64,000 nt of DNA from Spirochaetaceae bacterium (GCA_015493635.1 WGCU01000066.1:27989-91988); one strand, 5' to 3'; shown: positions 48,386 to 58,111, counted from the first letter of the stretch. The notes: generated by a model not told the origin, from the sequence alone. Numbers and translations are program-made.

Positions 48386-49100
48386 ACAGGTAACTTCCAC
48401 ATTCAAGTTCTTTCAAGGTTTTTACCGCTTTATCCACATCATTCTTAAGAATAATGGAACCATGCTGGGGACATATCATGCTAATTTCAAGACCATCAAT
48501 CCGTTTCAGGTTTTCATTAACAATCTCAGAAGACGGCATGTAATTTTCCATAAATGATTCCATAGCATCCATATAGTACTCGTTGGCATAGAGATTCCAG
48601 TCCATGGAAAGCCCGCCGAAAATATCTCCGCTGAAGAGAATTTTCGTTTTCGGGTCGTACGTCATAATCTCTCCAGGAGAATGCATGTAGGGCATAAAGA
48701 TAAATTTCAGGGTTCTGTCAGCAAGCTTCAGTTCCCATCCAATATCATCAACATTCACCAGCTCGGAAGTAACACCATAATGCCAGATCAAAATATTGGC
48801 TTTGGTCTGAGCGTATATTTTCCGCGGGCCAATTTTCTTTTCCCATAAGGGAAGGCTCGCACACAGATCCGGATCCTGATGGTGTTGTATGAAATAGTTT
48901 ATTTTCGTTACATCCACTATTTGTTCAATCTGTTTTGACATGGAGTCAAAATAGACAGCTGATCCTGCATCTATAAGTGCAGCTTCATCACCGGACGTTA
49001 TGATGTAGGCATTTGTTCTAAATACGGAATCTGTTTCTGTATACCCGACCCAATGGACACCATCGCCAAGTTCAACCGGTGCTTCATATTTTTCTGCCAT
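48378..49100 (-). CDS. Diiron ODP / flavodiiron-type metallo-beta-lactamase protein
   Basis: A 240-residue metallo-beta-lactamase-fold protein of the ODP type, without a flavodoxin domain. Metal ligand candidates are H74, D76 and D78 (HHQDPD), then H140, D159 and H213; the last H of the usual HxExDH is L79. Related spirochaete proteins bind oxygen or NO at a diiron centre. The start is the ATG at 49100, with AGAGGAGGT four bases upstream. Confidence 0.82.
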   Translation of the reverse strand: MAEKYEAPVELGDGVHWVGYTETDSVFRTNAYIITSGDEAALIDAGSAVYFDSMSKQIEQIVDVTKINYFIQHHQDPDLCASLPLWEKKIGPRKIYAQTKANILIWHYGVTSELVNVDDIGWELKLADRTLKFIFMPYMHSPGEIMTYDPKTKILFSGDIFGGLSMDWNLYANEYYMDAMESFMENYMPSSEIVNENLKRIDGLEISMICPQHGSIILKNDVDKAVKTLKELECGSYLYE

Positions 49101-49197
49101 TGATACCTCCTCTTTTGGAGATTCTACCACAAAACAGCTGAAACCTCCACTTTACCTTTCGATTTTATTTTCTTATACTACTATGCAGAGGTGTAAA

Positions 49198-50865
49198 ATG
49201 GAAGTGTTGCAAGAATTAACATTGCCTGGACTTTTGCTGTACGGGGAAAGACGGTTTACTGACACTCCTGCTCTTTCTTTCGTCAATGGGCAGCCCCTTA
49301 CCTACCATGAAGTGTACAGAGAGGCTCACAGAGTTGCTTCTTATCTTATTTCTGCAGGTATAAAACCGGGAGATACCGTTGCGCTATTCTCGGAAAACAT
49401 GCCTCATTGGGGTATTACATACTTCGGGATCAGTTTAACGGGAGCAGTCATTGTTCCGATTCTCCCCGATTTCCATCCTGCGGAAGTGGAAAATATTCTG
49501 AATCATTCAGGGGCAGAAACAGTATTCGTATCTGAAAAACTGTACGAAAAAGTACAACCCCTTAATTCTCAGGGAGAAAGAACGTTTATATGTATAGACA
49601 GGTTTGAATTTATTCCTCCGGAGACTGAAAAGAAAGATCTTAAAACAAAGGGTGTTCCCTTTCCCGCGGAAGATAATGTCCCGTTTTCTCCCTACGCTTT
49701 CAAGGAAGATGATACGGCATCAATTATATATACAGCGGGGACAACAGGATATTCAAAAGGTGTTATGCTCAGTCATAAAAATATTATTTCCAATGTGGTT
49801 TCTTCCAGCACTATCCCTGGAATTAAGCAGGGCGATCACCTCCTTTCCATTCTTCCCCTTTCCCACAGTTATGAATGTACCATAGGATTCCTTGTCCCTT
49901 TTTACAACGGGGCAACAATCTTCTACATTCAGAAACCTCCATCTGCAAGCGTTCTGCTCCCCGCACTAAAACGTGTGCGTCCCGGAGTTATGCTCTCCGT
50001 TCCGCTTCTTATTGAAAAGATTGTTCGTCAGAGTATTCTTCCCACATTGGAAAAGAATAAAATTCTAAAATTCCTCTATCATTTCAAGCTGACCCACCGG
50101 GAGATTGCCCGGCTTGCGGGGAAAAAGCTTATGAAAACATTCGGCGATAAACTGTATTTTTTCGGTATAGGCGGCGCGGCACTATCAGAGGATGTTGAAG
50201 TTTTTCTTAAAGAGGCCCGATTCCCCTATGCCATCGGTTACGGGCTTACTGAAACCGCCCCTCTCATTGCCGGATCAAACGCGGCACATACCCGCCTCCG
50301 TTCAACAGGGCCGGTTATCCCCGGCGGTGAAATTAAAATAATCAATACCAATCCTGAAACGGGCGAAGGTGAAATCCTCTACCGCGGCCCTAACGTGATG
50401 CAGGGCTACTATAAGGAACCTGAAAAAACCGCTGAAGTGCTGGACAGTGATGGATGGTTTCACACCGGCGACCTGGGTATTATTGACAGAGATGGATACC
50501 TCTTTATTAAAGGGCGTGTCAAAACTATGATTCTTGGAGCAAGCGGGGAGAATATATATCCGGAAGCAATAGAAGCAATAATAAACAAATTTGATCTTGT
50601 AGAGGATTCCATCGTTTTTCAGGATGAAGGTAATATTGTTGCACTTGTAAATCTTGAGATTGAATCTCTCCTGGATGGAGCACATCAAGCTTCGGAAGCC
50701 ATAAGTAGCTATACGCAGGACCTTATTAAAATGGTCAACAAACAATTGAATTCCTTTTCCCGGATTTCCAAACTTCGGTACGAAGAAAAACCTTTTGAGA
50801 AAACCCCGAAAAAAACAATAAAACGATATCTGTACACAAGGTTCAAAAAAGATGACACTCAATGA
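49198..50865 (+). CDS. AMP-binding acyl-CoA / long-chain fatty acid ligase family
   Basis: A 555-residue adenylating enzyme that activates carboxylic acids through an acyl-AMP. The P-loop is YTAGTTGYSKGVMLSH (about 177-192), A5 is GYGLTETAP, and A7/A8 is GWFHTGDLGIIDRDGYL and GRVKTMILGASGEN. The start is the ATG at 49198, with AGAGGTG just before; the earlier ATG at 49183 lies too close to the TATACT box at 49174. It overlaps the next gene by 14 bases. Confidence 0.88.
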   Translation: MEVLQELTLPGLLLYGERRFTDTPALSFVNGQPLTYHEVYREAHRVASYLISAGIKPGDTVALFSENMPHWGITYFGISLTGAVIVPILPDFHPAEVENILNHSGAETVFVSEKLYEKVQPLNSQGERTFICIDRFEFIPPETEKKDLKTKGVPFPAEDNVPFSPYAFKEDDTASIIYTAGTTGYSKGVMLSHKNIISNVVSSSTIPGIKQGDHLLSILPLSHSYECTIGFLVPFYNGATIFYIQKPPSASVLLPALKRVRPGVMLSVPLLIEKIVRQSILPTLEKNKILKFLYHFKLTHREIARLAGKKLMKTFGDKLYFFGIGGAALSEDVEVFLKEARFPYAIGYGLTETAPLIAGSNAAHTRLRSTGPVIPGGEIKIINTNPETGEGEILYRGPNVMQGYYKEPEKTAEVLDSDGWFHTGDLGIIDRDGYLFIKGRVKTMILGASGENIYPEAIEAIINKFDLVEDSIVFQDEGNIVALVNLEIESLLDGAHQASEAISSYTQDLIKMVNKQLNSFSRISKLRYEEKPFEKTPKKTIKRYLYTRFKKDDTQ

Positions 50866-51214
50866 CATTGTTGAAAAAATGAAAAAACATCCCCGGTATA
50901 CTGATGCCGGGATGATACTGTACCATAACGGTACCGTTCGTAATTCATCCCGGAAAGGGGATCCTGTTTCCGCTCTGGAAATCTATGTGGATCACGAGAA
51001 ACTGAAAACCCTCCTTCATACTCAAAAGCAGCGGGAGGGTATTGTTGAGATCCTTGTTCATATTGTTGAAAACAAGCGGCTTTATCCTGGAGAGGATGTC
51101 ATGTATCTGGCCGTAGCAGGGAACATCCGGGAAAATGTTATTGCCGTATTAACTGATACCCTTGAAGCTATAAAAACTGATGTTACATGGAAAAAAGAGT
51201 TTCTTGTTCAGTAG
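50852..51214 (+). CDS. MoaE-like molybdopterin synthase large-subunit-like protein
   Basis: A 120-residue protein resembling MoaE (NGTVRNSSRKGDPVSALEIYVD, ending TWKKEFL). The HRxG segment of MoaE, which carries active-site residues, is replaced by ENKRLYPGED. No MoaD or other molybdopterin genes are nearby. It is coupled to an acyl-CoA ligase and may be a divergent or reassigned member. Confidence 0.7.
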   Translation: MTLNDIVEKMKKHPRYTDAGMILYHNGTVRNSSRKGDPVSALEIYVDHEKLKTLLHTQKQREGIVEILVHIVENKRLYPGEDVMYLAVAGNIRENVIAVLTDTLEAIKTDVTWKKEFLVQ

Positions 51215-51948
51215 CGGTCAACCAATCCGCGAATGACCAGATGGGCGAGCATAAGTCCGTAAATTCCGGGAATCGTCGACAGACTTCCGAGAGTCCGGCG
51301 TTCTCTGCCCCTTTCATACTCACCCCCCTCGGGGTTATTCTCTCCCGGCCCGCTGTACGCAAAGGTCACGGTTTCCGTTGAATACACGCAGGATATTCCT
51401 CGACCGACTCCTCTGTTCCGAAGACGTTTTCTTACAAGCTTTGCTAAAGGGCAGGAGTGGGTATCAAAAATATCTGCCGTTTTGATTTTTGAAATATCAG
51501 TCCGGAGTGCAGCTCCCATGGATGATACAATGGGAATTTTCTGTTTGTATGCCGCTGTTAATAGTTCTATTTTCGGGTTCAATGAATCAATCGCATCAAT
51601 GACAAAATCAACCGGTTCTTCCAGCAGATATTCCATAGTATCGGTATGAACAAATATCTGCAGCGGAGAGACAGAACACGATGGATTTATATCGTGAACA
51701 CGCTTTGCCGCTTCTGATGCCTTTGAGTATCCAAGGGTGGATTCAAGAGCATAGAGCTGACGATTTATGTTACTCTTCTTGAGAGTATCCATATCGGCAA
51801 GCCGCAGGGTTCCTATCCCCGACCGGGCCAATGCTTCGACAGCATAGCTGCCAACTGCGCCAAGCCCAGCAACAACAACAGCAGCCCTGGAAAGCTTTTC
51901 AACTGCCTCTCTGCCGAGGAGTAATTCTGTTCGTAAAAACCGATCCAT
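51208..51948 (-). CDS. tcdA: tRNA threonylcarbamoyladenosine dehydratase (TcdA)
   Basis: A 246-residue E1-like enzyme. The nucleotide site is GLGAVGSYAVEALARSG (28-44), with INRQLYA and DAIDSLNPK typical of TcdA/CsdL. It cyclises t6A to ct6A in tRNA, using ATP. The start lies within the TatD gene (50-base overlap). Convergent with the MoaE-like gene. Confidence 0.87.
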   Translation of the reverse strand: MDRFLRTELLLGREAVEKLSRAAVVVAGLGAVGSYAVEALARSGIGTLRLADMDTLKKSNINRQLYALESTLGYSKASEAAKRVHDINPSCSVSPLQIFVHTDTMEYLLEEPVDFVIDAIDSLNPKIELLTAAYKQKIPIVSSMGAALRTDISKIKTADIFDTHSCPLAKLVRKRLRNRGVGRGISCVYSTETVTFAYSGPGENNPEGGEYERGRERRTLGSLSTIPGIYGLMLAHLVIRGLVDRY

Positions 51949-52645
51949 TCCTCAAGATTAACCTGTACATCTCATGAAGATCAATACCTTTAATTCCTGA
52001 TGCAGCGGTATAGAGCCGCACCATCTGATCCCTGTAGGAATCCGGTGATTGTGAAGAATCAGATTCAAGAAGCAGACGGTCTACGGGTACATGTTCCAGA
52101 CAACGCCTTATCTTTTCCGATTTATCTCTCATGAGGCTAAAAGAAAATGAAAAATATCCTCCAAGCTTGACAAGCTCATTCATAATCTCTTCTGACCCTG
52201 AAAAGGAATGGATCATGAAAGCAGCATGTACCTGAGGATAAAAGTGTCGCAGAATTGAAACTATTTTCCCCCAGGCACTGACACAATGGATTGAGACAGG
52301 AAGTGATAATTCAGCCGCAGCTTCAAGCTGAGAGGTAAAAATTCTCTCCTGTTTTCTCATATTCTTTCGCCTCAAAGAAGAACCGTCCAGACCTATTTCT
52401 CCAATACCGGATTGATTAACCGGCAGATATTCTTTTAGTTCAGAAAGCCAGTTATCCGTAATTGTATCCACAAACCAGGGATGAACACCGAAAAAAGGGA
52501 TTACGTTTTCAGGGAATGCCATTCCAAGCTGTTTAACATCATTCCAGTCAGCAGGTTTTGTTCCGTTACAGATACACATACAGTCGCCTATAGTGTCTTT
52601 TTTCCCACTTTCCCATACATGATTATGAGCATCAAATATAAACAT
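51899..52645 (-). CDS. TatD-family metal hydrolase
   Basis: A 248-residue TatD-like hydrolase. Metal ligands are in DAHNHV, GEIGLD, SIHCVSAWG, MIHSFSGS and LLLESDSSQ. This family has DNase or amidohydrolase-type activity; substrate unknown. GGAGAGGAAC precedes the ATG. Overlap with tcdA suggests one transcript. Confidence 0.83.
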   Translation of the reverse strand: MFIFDAHNHVWESGKKDTIGDCMCICNGTKPADWNDVKQLGMAFPENVIPFFGVHPWFVDTITDNWLSELKEYLPVNQSGIGEIGLDGSSLRRKNMRKQERIFTSQLEAAAELSLPVSIHCVSAWGKIVSILRHFYPQVHAAFMIHSFSGSEEIMNELVKLGGYFSFSFSLMRDKSEKIRRCLEHVPVDRLLLESDSSQSPDSYRDQMVRLYTAASGIKGIDLHEMYRLILRNGSVFTNRITPRQRGS

Positions 52646-52743
52646 AGTTCCTCTCCCGCATGAGTGTACCGTTTATTAAAGCGTGAATCCATATCTCTCC
52701 TCATTCATTATCTGAAATAGTATTCTTCATGGTTTATCCTGTC

Positions 52744-52773
52744 TTGTACTTTTTTGTACTTTTATGAGATACT
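52744..52773 (+). promoter_or_regulatory. Promoter of galE with tandem 10-bp repeat
   Basis: TTGTAC (52744-52749), 18 bases, GATACT (52768-52773). TTGTACTTTT is repeated in tandem (52744-52763), and a good Shine-Dalgarno, AAGGAG, precedes the ATG at 52800. Confidence 0.45.
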
Positions 52774-52799
52774 TTTCAAACTGATTAAGGAGCCTCATT

Positions 52800-53819
52800 A
52801 TGAAAATTCTTGTTACCGGCGGCGCAGGATATATAGGCAGTCACACGATTATCGCTCTTCGGGAAGCGGGCCATACCGTCGTTGCTGTTGACAACTTAAG
52901 CAACAGCAGTATTGAAGCGGTAAAGCGAGTGGAAAAGATAACCGGAAAGCCTGTTCTTTTTTTTGAAGAGGATATCCGGAACACTCATGCCATGGAAAGC
53001 ATTTTAAGCGAACATACTATTGAATGTGTTATCCACTTCGCAGCTTTCAAGGCGGTGGGAGAATCTGTTGAAAAGCCCCTGAAATACTATAACAACAACA
53101 TTTCCGGAACAATAAGTCTCCTCGAAGCGATGAATACTGCAGAAGTCAAAAATATTATTTTTAGTTCTTCTGCAACAGTATACGGAGATCCGGAGAGGGT
53201 TCCTATTGATGAATCATTTCCTCTGCATGTAACCAATCCCTATGGGAGGACAAAGCTTATCATTGAAGATATACTGAAAGATCTTTATAAGGCTGATGAA
53301 AAATGGAATATTGTACTGCTCCGCTATTTTAATCCGGTAGGAGCACATCCAAGAGGTATCATAGGAGAAGATCCCCGCGGAATTCCGAACAATCTTATGC
53401 CGTACATAAGTCAGGTTGCGGTAGGAAAACGGGAATTCCTTTCCATTTTCGGAGATGATTATCCGACAAAGGATGGAACAGGTGTCAGGGATTATATTCA
53501 CGTTGTCGATCTTGCCGAAGGACACGTAAAAGCATTGAAAAAGATTACCGGAAAGAGTGGGTTATCAATTTACAATCTTGGTACCGGACACGGATACAGT
53601 GTTCTTGAAGTAGTTAAGGCCTTTGAAAAAGCCAGCGGTAAAAAAGTACGCTACAAAATAGCACCCCGGCGTCCCGGTGATATAGCCGAATGCTGGGCAC
53701 TTCCTGCCAAGGCGGAAAAAGAATTAGGATGGAAAGCTTCCCGGGAAATAGATGAAATGTGTGTAGACACATGGCGCTGGCAGCGGAATAACCCCGAAGG
53801 ATATACTAGTGAGCACTGA
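52800..53819 (+). CDS. galE: UDP-glucose 4-epimerase
   Basis: A 339-residue SDR enzyme that converts UDP-glucose and UDP-galactose. NAD site GGAGYIGSH (7-15), catalytic SSSATVYG and Y148-x3-K152. Its end overlaps the thioesterase gene by 11 bases. Confidence 0.95.
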   Translation: MKILVTGGAGYIGSHTIIALREAGHTVVAVDNLSNSSIEAVKRVEKITGKPVLFFEEDIRNTHAMESILSEHTIECVIHFAAFKAVGESVEKPLKYYNNNISGTISLLEAMNTAEVKNIIFSSSATVYGDPERVPIDESFPLHVTNPYGRTKLIIEDILKDLYKADEKWNIVLLRYFNPVGAHPRGIIGEDPRGIPNNLMPYISQVAVGKREFLSIFGDDYPTKDGTGVRDYIHVVDLAEGHVKALKKITGKSGLSIYNLGTGHGYSVLEVVKAFEKASGKKVRYKIAPRRPGDIAECWALPAKAEKELGWKASREIDEMCVDTWRWQRNNPEGYTSEH

Positions 53820-54585
53820 CATACCAGCAGAAAAATATACAGAGAATTTTAAAATTCATACGTATGAAGTGGATTTATTCAACCGTCTTACCATTCAGTC
53901 CCTCTGCCAGTTCCTTCAGGAAGCGGCTTCAAATCATGCAGGGCAATTAGGCCTTGGGGTTGAATACCTTTTAAAAAATAAAAAAACATGGGTACTAAGC
54001 CGTCTTGCTGTCGAAATGGAAGGTTCCATTCCTCTGGGAGAAACTATTACCATAAAAACATGGCCCGCAGGAAATAAAGACTTCTTTTTTATCCGAGATT
54101 TTGAAATTGAAAACAGCGAAGGCTTAAGAATCGGAATAGCAACGAGCTACTGGATCTTCCTTGATACTGCAAAACGCAGACCAATTCATCCGTTACGCAG
54201 TACCGATGACTCCGGGGTCATAACGTCCCTTCAGCTTTACAAAGATATTCCACGTTCTTTTACCCGTCAGCTGGGCAGGATTCCGCAGCTTACTCATAAA
54301 ACTGTTTCCAAGAGCTTTACCGTCCGATACAGCGATCTCGACTTAAATAATCATGTTAATAACATTATCTATATCGCATGGGCCATGGAAGGGATAGCTC
54401 CTGAATACAAAGAGGATCATATCCCCGTATCTCTGGAAATAAATTTCCTATCGGAAGTTACCTATGGCGATACCGTTGATCTCAGTCTGGAAGTTGTTTC
54501 AGAATCGGAATATATCCATAGTATATCCTCTGCAAACTCGGAAGTCTGCAGAGTAAAGACAGGATGGGAACGTCTCAATCCTTGA
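53809..54585 (+). CDS. Acyl-ACP thioesterase
   Basis: A 258-residue double hot-dog thioesterase that frees fatty acids from ACP. The catalytic region DLDLNNHVNNIIYI (about 180-193) matches the FatA/FatB type. The start is GTG at 53809, with GAAGGA upstream inside galE. Supplies free fatty acids or ends chains; in step with the acyl-CoA ligase at 49198 by inference. Confidence 0.9.
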   Translation: MSTDIPAEKYTENFKIHTYEVDLFNRLTIQSLCQFLQEAASNHAGQLGLGVEYLLKNKKTWVLSRLAVEMEGSIPLGETITIKTWPAGNKDFFFIRDFEIENSEGLRIGIATSYWIFLDTAKRRPIHPLRSTDDSGVITSLQLYKDIPRSFTRQLGRIPQLTHKTVSKSFTVRYSDLDLNNHVNNIIYIAWAMEGIAPEYKEDHIPVSLEINFLSEVTYGDTVDLSLEVVSESEYIHSISSANSEVCRVKTGWERLNP

Positions 54586-54593
54586 TATTATTC

Positions 54594-55391
54594 TTACGTC
54601 AATTTTTTCCGTACTGCCGCTGACACATACTCACCTGCCAGAACAACAACGAATATTGAAATAAGAATCATACTGACATTACGCCACCGGAACATATTCA
54701 TGGCACTGGTAAGAAGTATTCCAATACCTCCCGCACCAACAAGCCCGATAACAGATGATTGCCGTATATTTATATCCCACCTGAAAATAGTGGTACCCAT
54801 AATTGTCGGCATTACCTGAGGAAGAACTCCATATAAAAAAACCTTGATTCCATTCGCACCGGTAGCACGAATAGCTTCAACCTGACCAGGATCAATTTCT
54901 TCTATCGATTCCGATACAAGTTTGGACATGAATCCAAGAGATCTCATGGTAAGAGCTGCTATCCCTGCAATTGCTCCCGGGCCAAAAAAGACAACAAAAA
55001 TCAAACCCCATACAAGCTCATTAACCGATCGGCTTGTTACCACTATTACCCGTGCCACTACCAAAAAAATCGGATGAGGCGTTGTATTCCGTGCATTAAG
55101 AATTGCAATGGGAAAGGAAAGGATAAGCGCAAAAATGGTGCTGAGCGTTGCAATATTAATTGTCTCAATGAGGGAAGGAATAATTGTCCCTATAAAGGCA
55201 AAGTCAGGCGGGGTCATTCTGTTCAGCAGATCCGCAGCTTGATGAGGTGCATCAGTGATAAATGGCCAATAAATATCCACACTTTTCGTTGCCCATACAA
55301 ATACCAGGACAATAACAAATTCAATGCTGTACCGTTCCAGGCTTTGCTTTTTTGAGAATCGTTTCCATACGGTAGTTTTTAATGCTGTCAC
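54594..55391 (-). CDS. phnE: Phosphonate-type ABC permease 2
   Basis: A 265-residue PhnE-type permease with about six helices. The EAA-like loop SIEEIDPGQVEAIRATGANG and the C-terminal LVGAGGIGILL are typical. The GTG start at 55391 overlaps the first phnE stop by four bases. It forms a heterodimer with its neighbour. Confidence 0.9.
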   Translation of the reverse strand: MTALKTTVWKRFSKKQSLERYSIEFVIVLVFVWATKSVDIYWPFITDAPHQAADLLNRMTPPDFAFIGTIIPSLIETINIATLSTIFALILSFPIAILNARNTTPHPIFLVVARVIVVTSRSVNELVWGLIFVVFFGPGAIAGIAALTMRSLGFMSKLVSESIEEIDPGQVEAIRATGANGIKVFLYGVLPQVMPTIMGTTIFRWDINIRQSSVIGLVGAGGIGILLTSAMNMFRWRNVSMILISIFVVVLAGEYVSAAVRKKLT

Positions 55392-56188
55392 TGTAACCTG
55401 CCCCTCACTTTGCTGCTGATAAATTCCATTCCAAGAACAATAACGATAATAACAAGAAGTATCGCAAAAGCAGTATCATATTCGTAGCGGTGGAATGCAT
55501 TGAATAACGCACCTCCAATACCCCCTGCTCCGACAATCCCAATAATTGTTGAAGCACGTAAGTTTATATCCAGAAGATAGATACTTAGACCTACGTACCT
55601 GGGCATTACCTGCGGAGCGACACCATAGAGCTGTACCTTAAACCAGTTGGCTCCTGTTGCACGGACAGCTTCTACCTGACCGGGATCTATATTTTCTATA
55701 GCTTCACCCAGCAGTTTCCCCATAAAACCCAACGCGGTAAATGCCAACGTAAGTATCCCCGGGAAAGGTCCAAACCCAAATGCTTTTACGAAAATAATTG
55801 CGACAATAATGGGAGGAAAAGACCGTGCAATGACTACAAAAGCACGGGAAAGCAAGTACACCCATTTTATTGAAATATTTCTGGCTGCTCCCAAGGACAG
55901 AGGTATTGCAAGAATAATACTTACTGTCGTTGCAATAACTGCCATCTGAAGACTCTCAAGAACACCTTTTTGTATCATGGGCCAACGGGAGAAATCCGGC
56001 GGAACCATACGATGGAAAAAATCAACCGCCCTCGGCCATCCCTCTCTCATCCTCTGCATGTCAAAATGAATATCATTGAGAGCAAAGATAATATACGCTG
56101 TTCCTGCAATGATGATAGTCCAGCGGATCCAGGGATTTTTAATAAAATGGTCCCTTTTCCATACGGTAGAAAGAGAAGAAGTACTCAC
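55388..56188 (-). CDS. phnE: Phosphonate-type ABC permease 1
   Basis: A 266-residue PhnE-type permease (EAIENIDPGQVEAVRATGANW, VGAGGIGGALF). The start is GTG at 56188: AGGAGGAG lies four bases upstream and the phnC stop ends one base before. A longer frame to 56245 overlaps phnC and is not used. Confidence 0.91.
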   Translation of the reverse strand: MSTSSLSTVWKRDHFIKNPWIRWTIIIAGTAYIIFALNDIHFDMQRMREGWPRAVDFFHRMVPPDFSRWPMIQKGVLESLQMAVIATTVSIILAIPLSLGAARNISIKWVYLLSRAFVVIARSFPPIIVAIIFVKAFGFGPFPGILTLAFTALGFMGKLLGEAIENIDPGQVEAVRATGANWFKVQLYGVAPQVMPRYVGLSIYLLDINLRASTIIGIVGAGGIGGALFNAFHRYEYDTAFAILLVIIVIVLGMEFISSKVRGRLQ

Positions 56189-56189
56189 A

Positions 56190-56969
56190 TTACTCCTCCT
56201 CATCTTCAACTTTTCTAATTGTTTTTGACCAGTCTTCCTCACCATAAATCATGGTTAATGTTTCTTCAGAAACTTCAGCGGGGGGACCGTCAAAGACAAT
56301 CTTTCCCTCTGTTAATCCTATTATTCTATCTGCATACCGCTGGCCGAGAGCAACGTCGTGAATATTTACAATGGCCGGTATATCTTTTTCCTTAGCAAGG
56401 TCTTTGATCAGCTGCATGATAATCATGGCTGTTTTAGGATCAAGACCACTTGTCGGTTCATCTACGAGCAGAATCTTTGGATGCTGAATAAGTGCTCTGA
56501 TTATACCAACACGCTGCCGCTGCCCTCCGGAAAGGGCATCGGCGCGCTGATTATGATAGCCTGCTAATCCTACTCTCTCAAGAAGGTAAAAGGCTTCATC
56601 GATTGATTCTTTAGGAAAGCGTCTGAACATGGCCTGTAAGAAGCTGACATATCCCAACCGACCCGAGAGAACATTTTCCATAACAGTAAGCCGTTCAATA
56701 AGATTGTATTCCTGAAAAATCATTCCCATCTGCCGTCTGGCTTTATGAAGCTCCCTGCCTTTTAAACTTGTTATCTCAACATCATCAAGATACACTTCAC
56801 CGCTTGTCGGTTCTACAAGTCTATTGATGCAGCGGATAAAAGTACTTTTGCCGGCCCCTGAGGGGCCGAAAATTGACACTATCTGTGCCTTATCTATATC
56901 TACAGAACATCCTTTAAGGGCCATCTGCCCGGTGGGATACTTCTTGACCAAATTCTTGACGCTAAACAT
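56190..56969 (-). CDS. phnC: Phosphonate-type ABC ATPase
   Basis: A 259-residue ATPase with Walker [10 protein letters not shown], signature [11 protein letters not shown] and Walker [14 protein letters not shown]. It powers the PhnE pair. Its Shine-Dalgarno (GAGGAG) is 11 bases before the ATG. Confidence 0.94.
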   Translation of the reverse strand: MFSVKNLVKKYPTGQMALKGCSVDIDKAQIVSIFGPSGAGKSTFIRCINRLVEPTSGEVYLDDVEITSLKGRELHKARRQMGMIFQEYNLIERLTVMENVLSGRLGYVSFLQAMFRRFPKESIDEAFYLLERVGLAGYHNQRADALSGGQRQRVGIIRALIQHPKILLVDEPTSGLDPKTAMIIMQLIKDLAKEKDIPAIVNIHDVALGQRYADRIIGLTEGKIVFDGPPAEVSEETLTMIYGEEDWSKTIRKVEDEEE

Positions 56970-56988
56970 TAATTACGTACTCCTCAGT

Positions 56989-57987
56989 TTATTTTAAATC
57001 GTCAAAGGTATACTTAACCCCATTGTGTTTTTGAATTTTCCGTATGGGAGTCCAGGCATCCTTGTATGTAACCGGGATAAATCCGTCAACTCCGGCGAAT
57101 TCTTTTCCAAGAGGGGTTCCTTTAAATTTATAGGTAAGAAAAGCTTTTTTAATTTTTGCTTTCAGTTCCGGAGTTAAATTATAGGCATATCCGAAAGAAG
57201 TTGTTGGAAAGGGCTGACTTTCCCAGATAACTCTGATCTTATCCATACTTACTACCTTGCGGTCTACCATACGGTCAAGTACGGAAGAAGCAATACATGC
57301 TGCTTCATAGTCTCCGTTATAAACGCCAAGGATACTTGAATCATGTCCTCCTGAATAGACAACTTTGTAATCTTTTCCAGGGGTAATTCCCAGTTCAGGG
57401 AAAAGAGCCCGAGGAGCCTGATTACCTGAATTTGAAGATTCCTCAGTATGCGCTACCGTATGTCCTTTAAGGTCCGCAAGTTTTTTTATAGGACTGTCTA
57501 TGGGAACAATGACCTGAAGCTTGTACCCGTATTCCCCTTTATCTGTACCCATAAGTGAAAAAGGCACATACCCTGCAAGATTTACGGCAAAACAGGTAGG
57601 ACCGGTCGATATTCCTGCGATATGCAGTCTTCCCGATCTCATAGCTTCAATTTCAGCTGCATATGACTGAGTGGTGTAGTACCGGACTTCTTTACCCGTC
57701 ATTTTTGCAATATAGTCTAAGAAAGGCTGGAACATGCTCACATAAACAGCAGGATCTTCCAATGGTGTGTACGTGAAAAAAAGTACATCAGGATCCTTTA
57801 AATCAGCAGGATCTGTAGGCGCATCGGCGACAAGATCTCCGTTGTTATCGCAGTACTGAACATCAAGATCTCCCCTGTTAGTGCAGACAGGTTCATTGGA
57901 TTTTTTTGTTTCTTTCTGTCCGTTTGCAAAAAGTGCTGTTGAAGATGCAAGGGCAAAAACAACAAAAAGAATAAGCAATTTCTTCAT
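56989..57987 (-). CDS. phnD: Phosphonate-type binding protein
   Basis: A 332-residue PhnD-type binding protein. Its signal ends near ALFANGQKE, similar to the spirochaete sugar-binding protein at 27461. AGISTGPTCFAVNLAGY and SSNSGNQAPRALFPELG are typical of the ligand pocket. First gene of phnDCEE. No C-P lyase or phosphonatase is near, so the ligand may be phosphonate, phosphite or phosphate ester. Confidence 0.91.
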   Translation of the reverse strand: MKKLLILFVVFALASSTALFANGQKETKKSNEPVCTNRGDLDVQYCDNNGDLVADAPTDPADLKDPDVLFFTYTPLEDPAVYVSMFQPFLDYIAKMTGKEVRYYTTQSYAAEIEAMRSGRLHIAGISTGPTCFAVNLAGYVPFSLMGTDKGEYGYKLQVIVPIDSPIKKLADLKGHTVAHTEESSNSGNQAPRALFPELGITPGKDYKVVYSGGHDSSILGVYNGDYEAACIASSVLDRMVDRKVVSMDKIRVIWESQPFPTTSFGYAYNLTPELKAKIKKAFLTYKFKGTPLGKEFAGVDGFIPVTYKDAWTPIRKIQKHNGVKYTFDDLK

Positions 57988-58015
57988 ATGAGACTCCTTT
58001 AATATAGTTTTCTCT

Positions 58016-58044
58016 ATACTAGATCAGAAATATTCACCCGTCAA
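58016..58044 (-). promoter_or_regulatory. Promoter of phnDCEE
   Basis: TTGACG (58044-58039), 17 bases, TAGTAT (58021-58016) on the minus strand. The phnD ATG has AAAGGAG upstream, so this is a leadered transcript. Confidence 0.6.
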
Positions 58045-58111
58045 GCAAAAAGGTTCATAACAAGAGCCTATAGATTCGAGATAGCAAAGCTATTAGATAT
58101 ATTATGTATTA

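Noticed and set aside
53802..53809. TATACT before the thioesterase GTG as a leaderless promoter
   Set aside because: It ends one base before the GTG, too close for a start at that codon; GAAGGA offers normal translation from the galE transcript.
58081..58093. Hairpin ATAGC-AAA-GCTAT as terminator of the HAD gene
   Set aside because: Only five weak pairs, and no T-tract in the transcribed direction.
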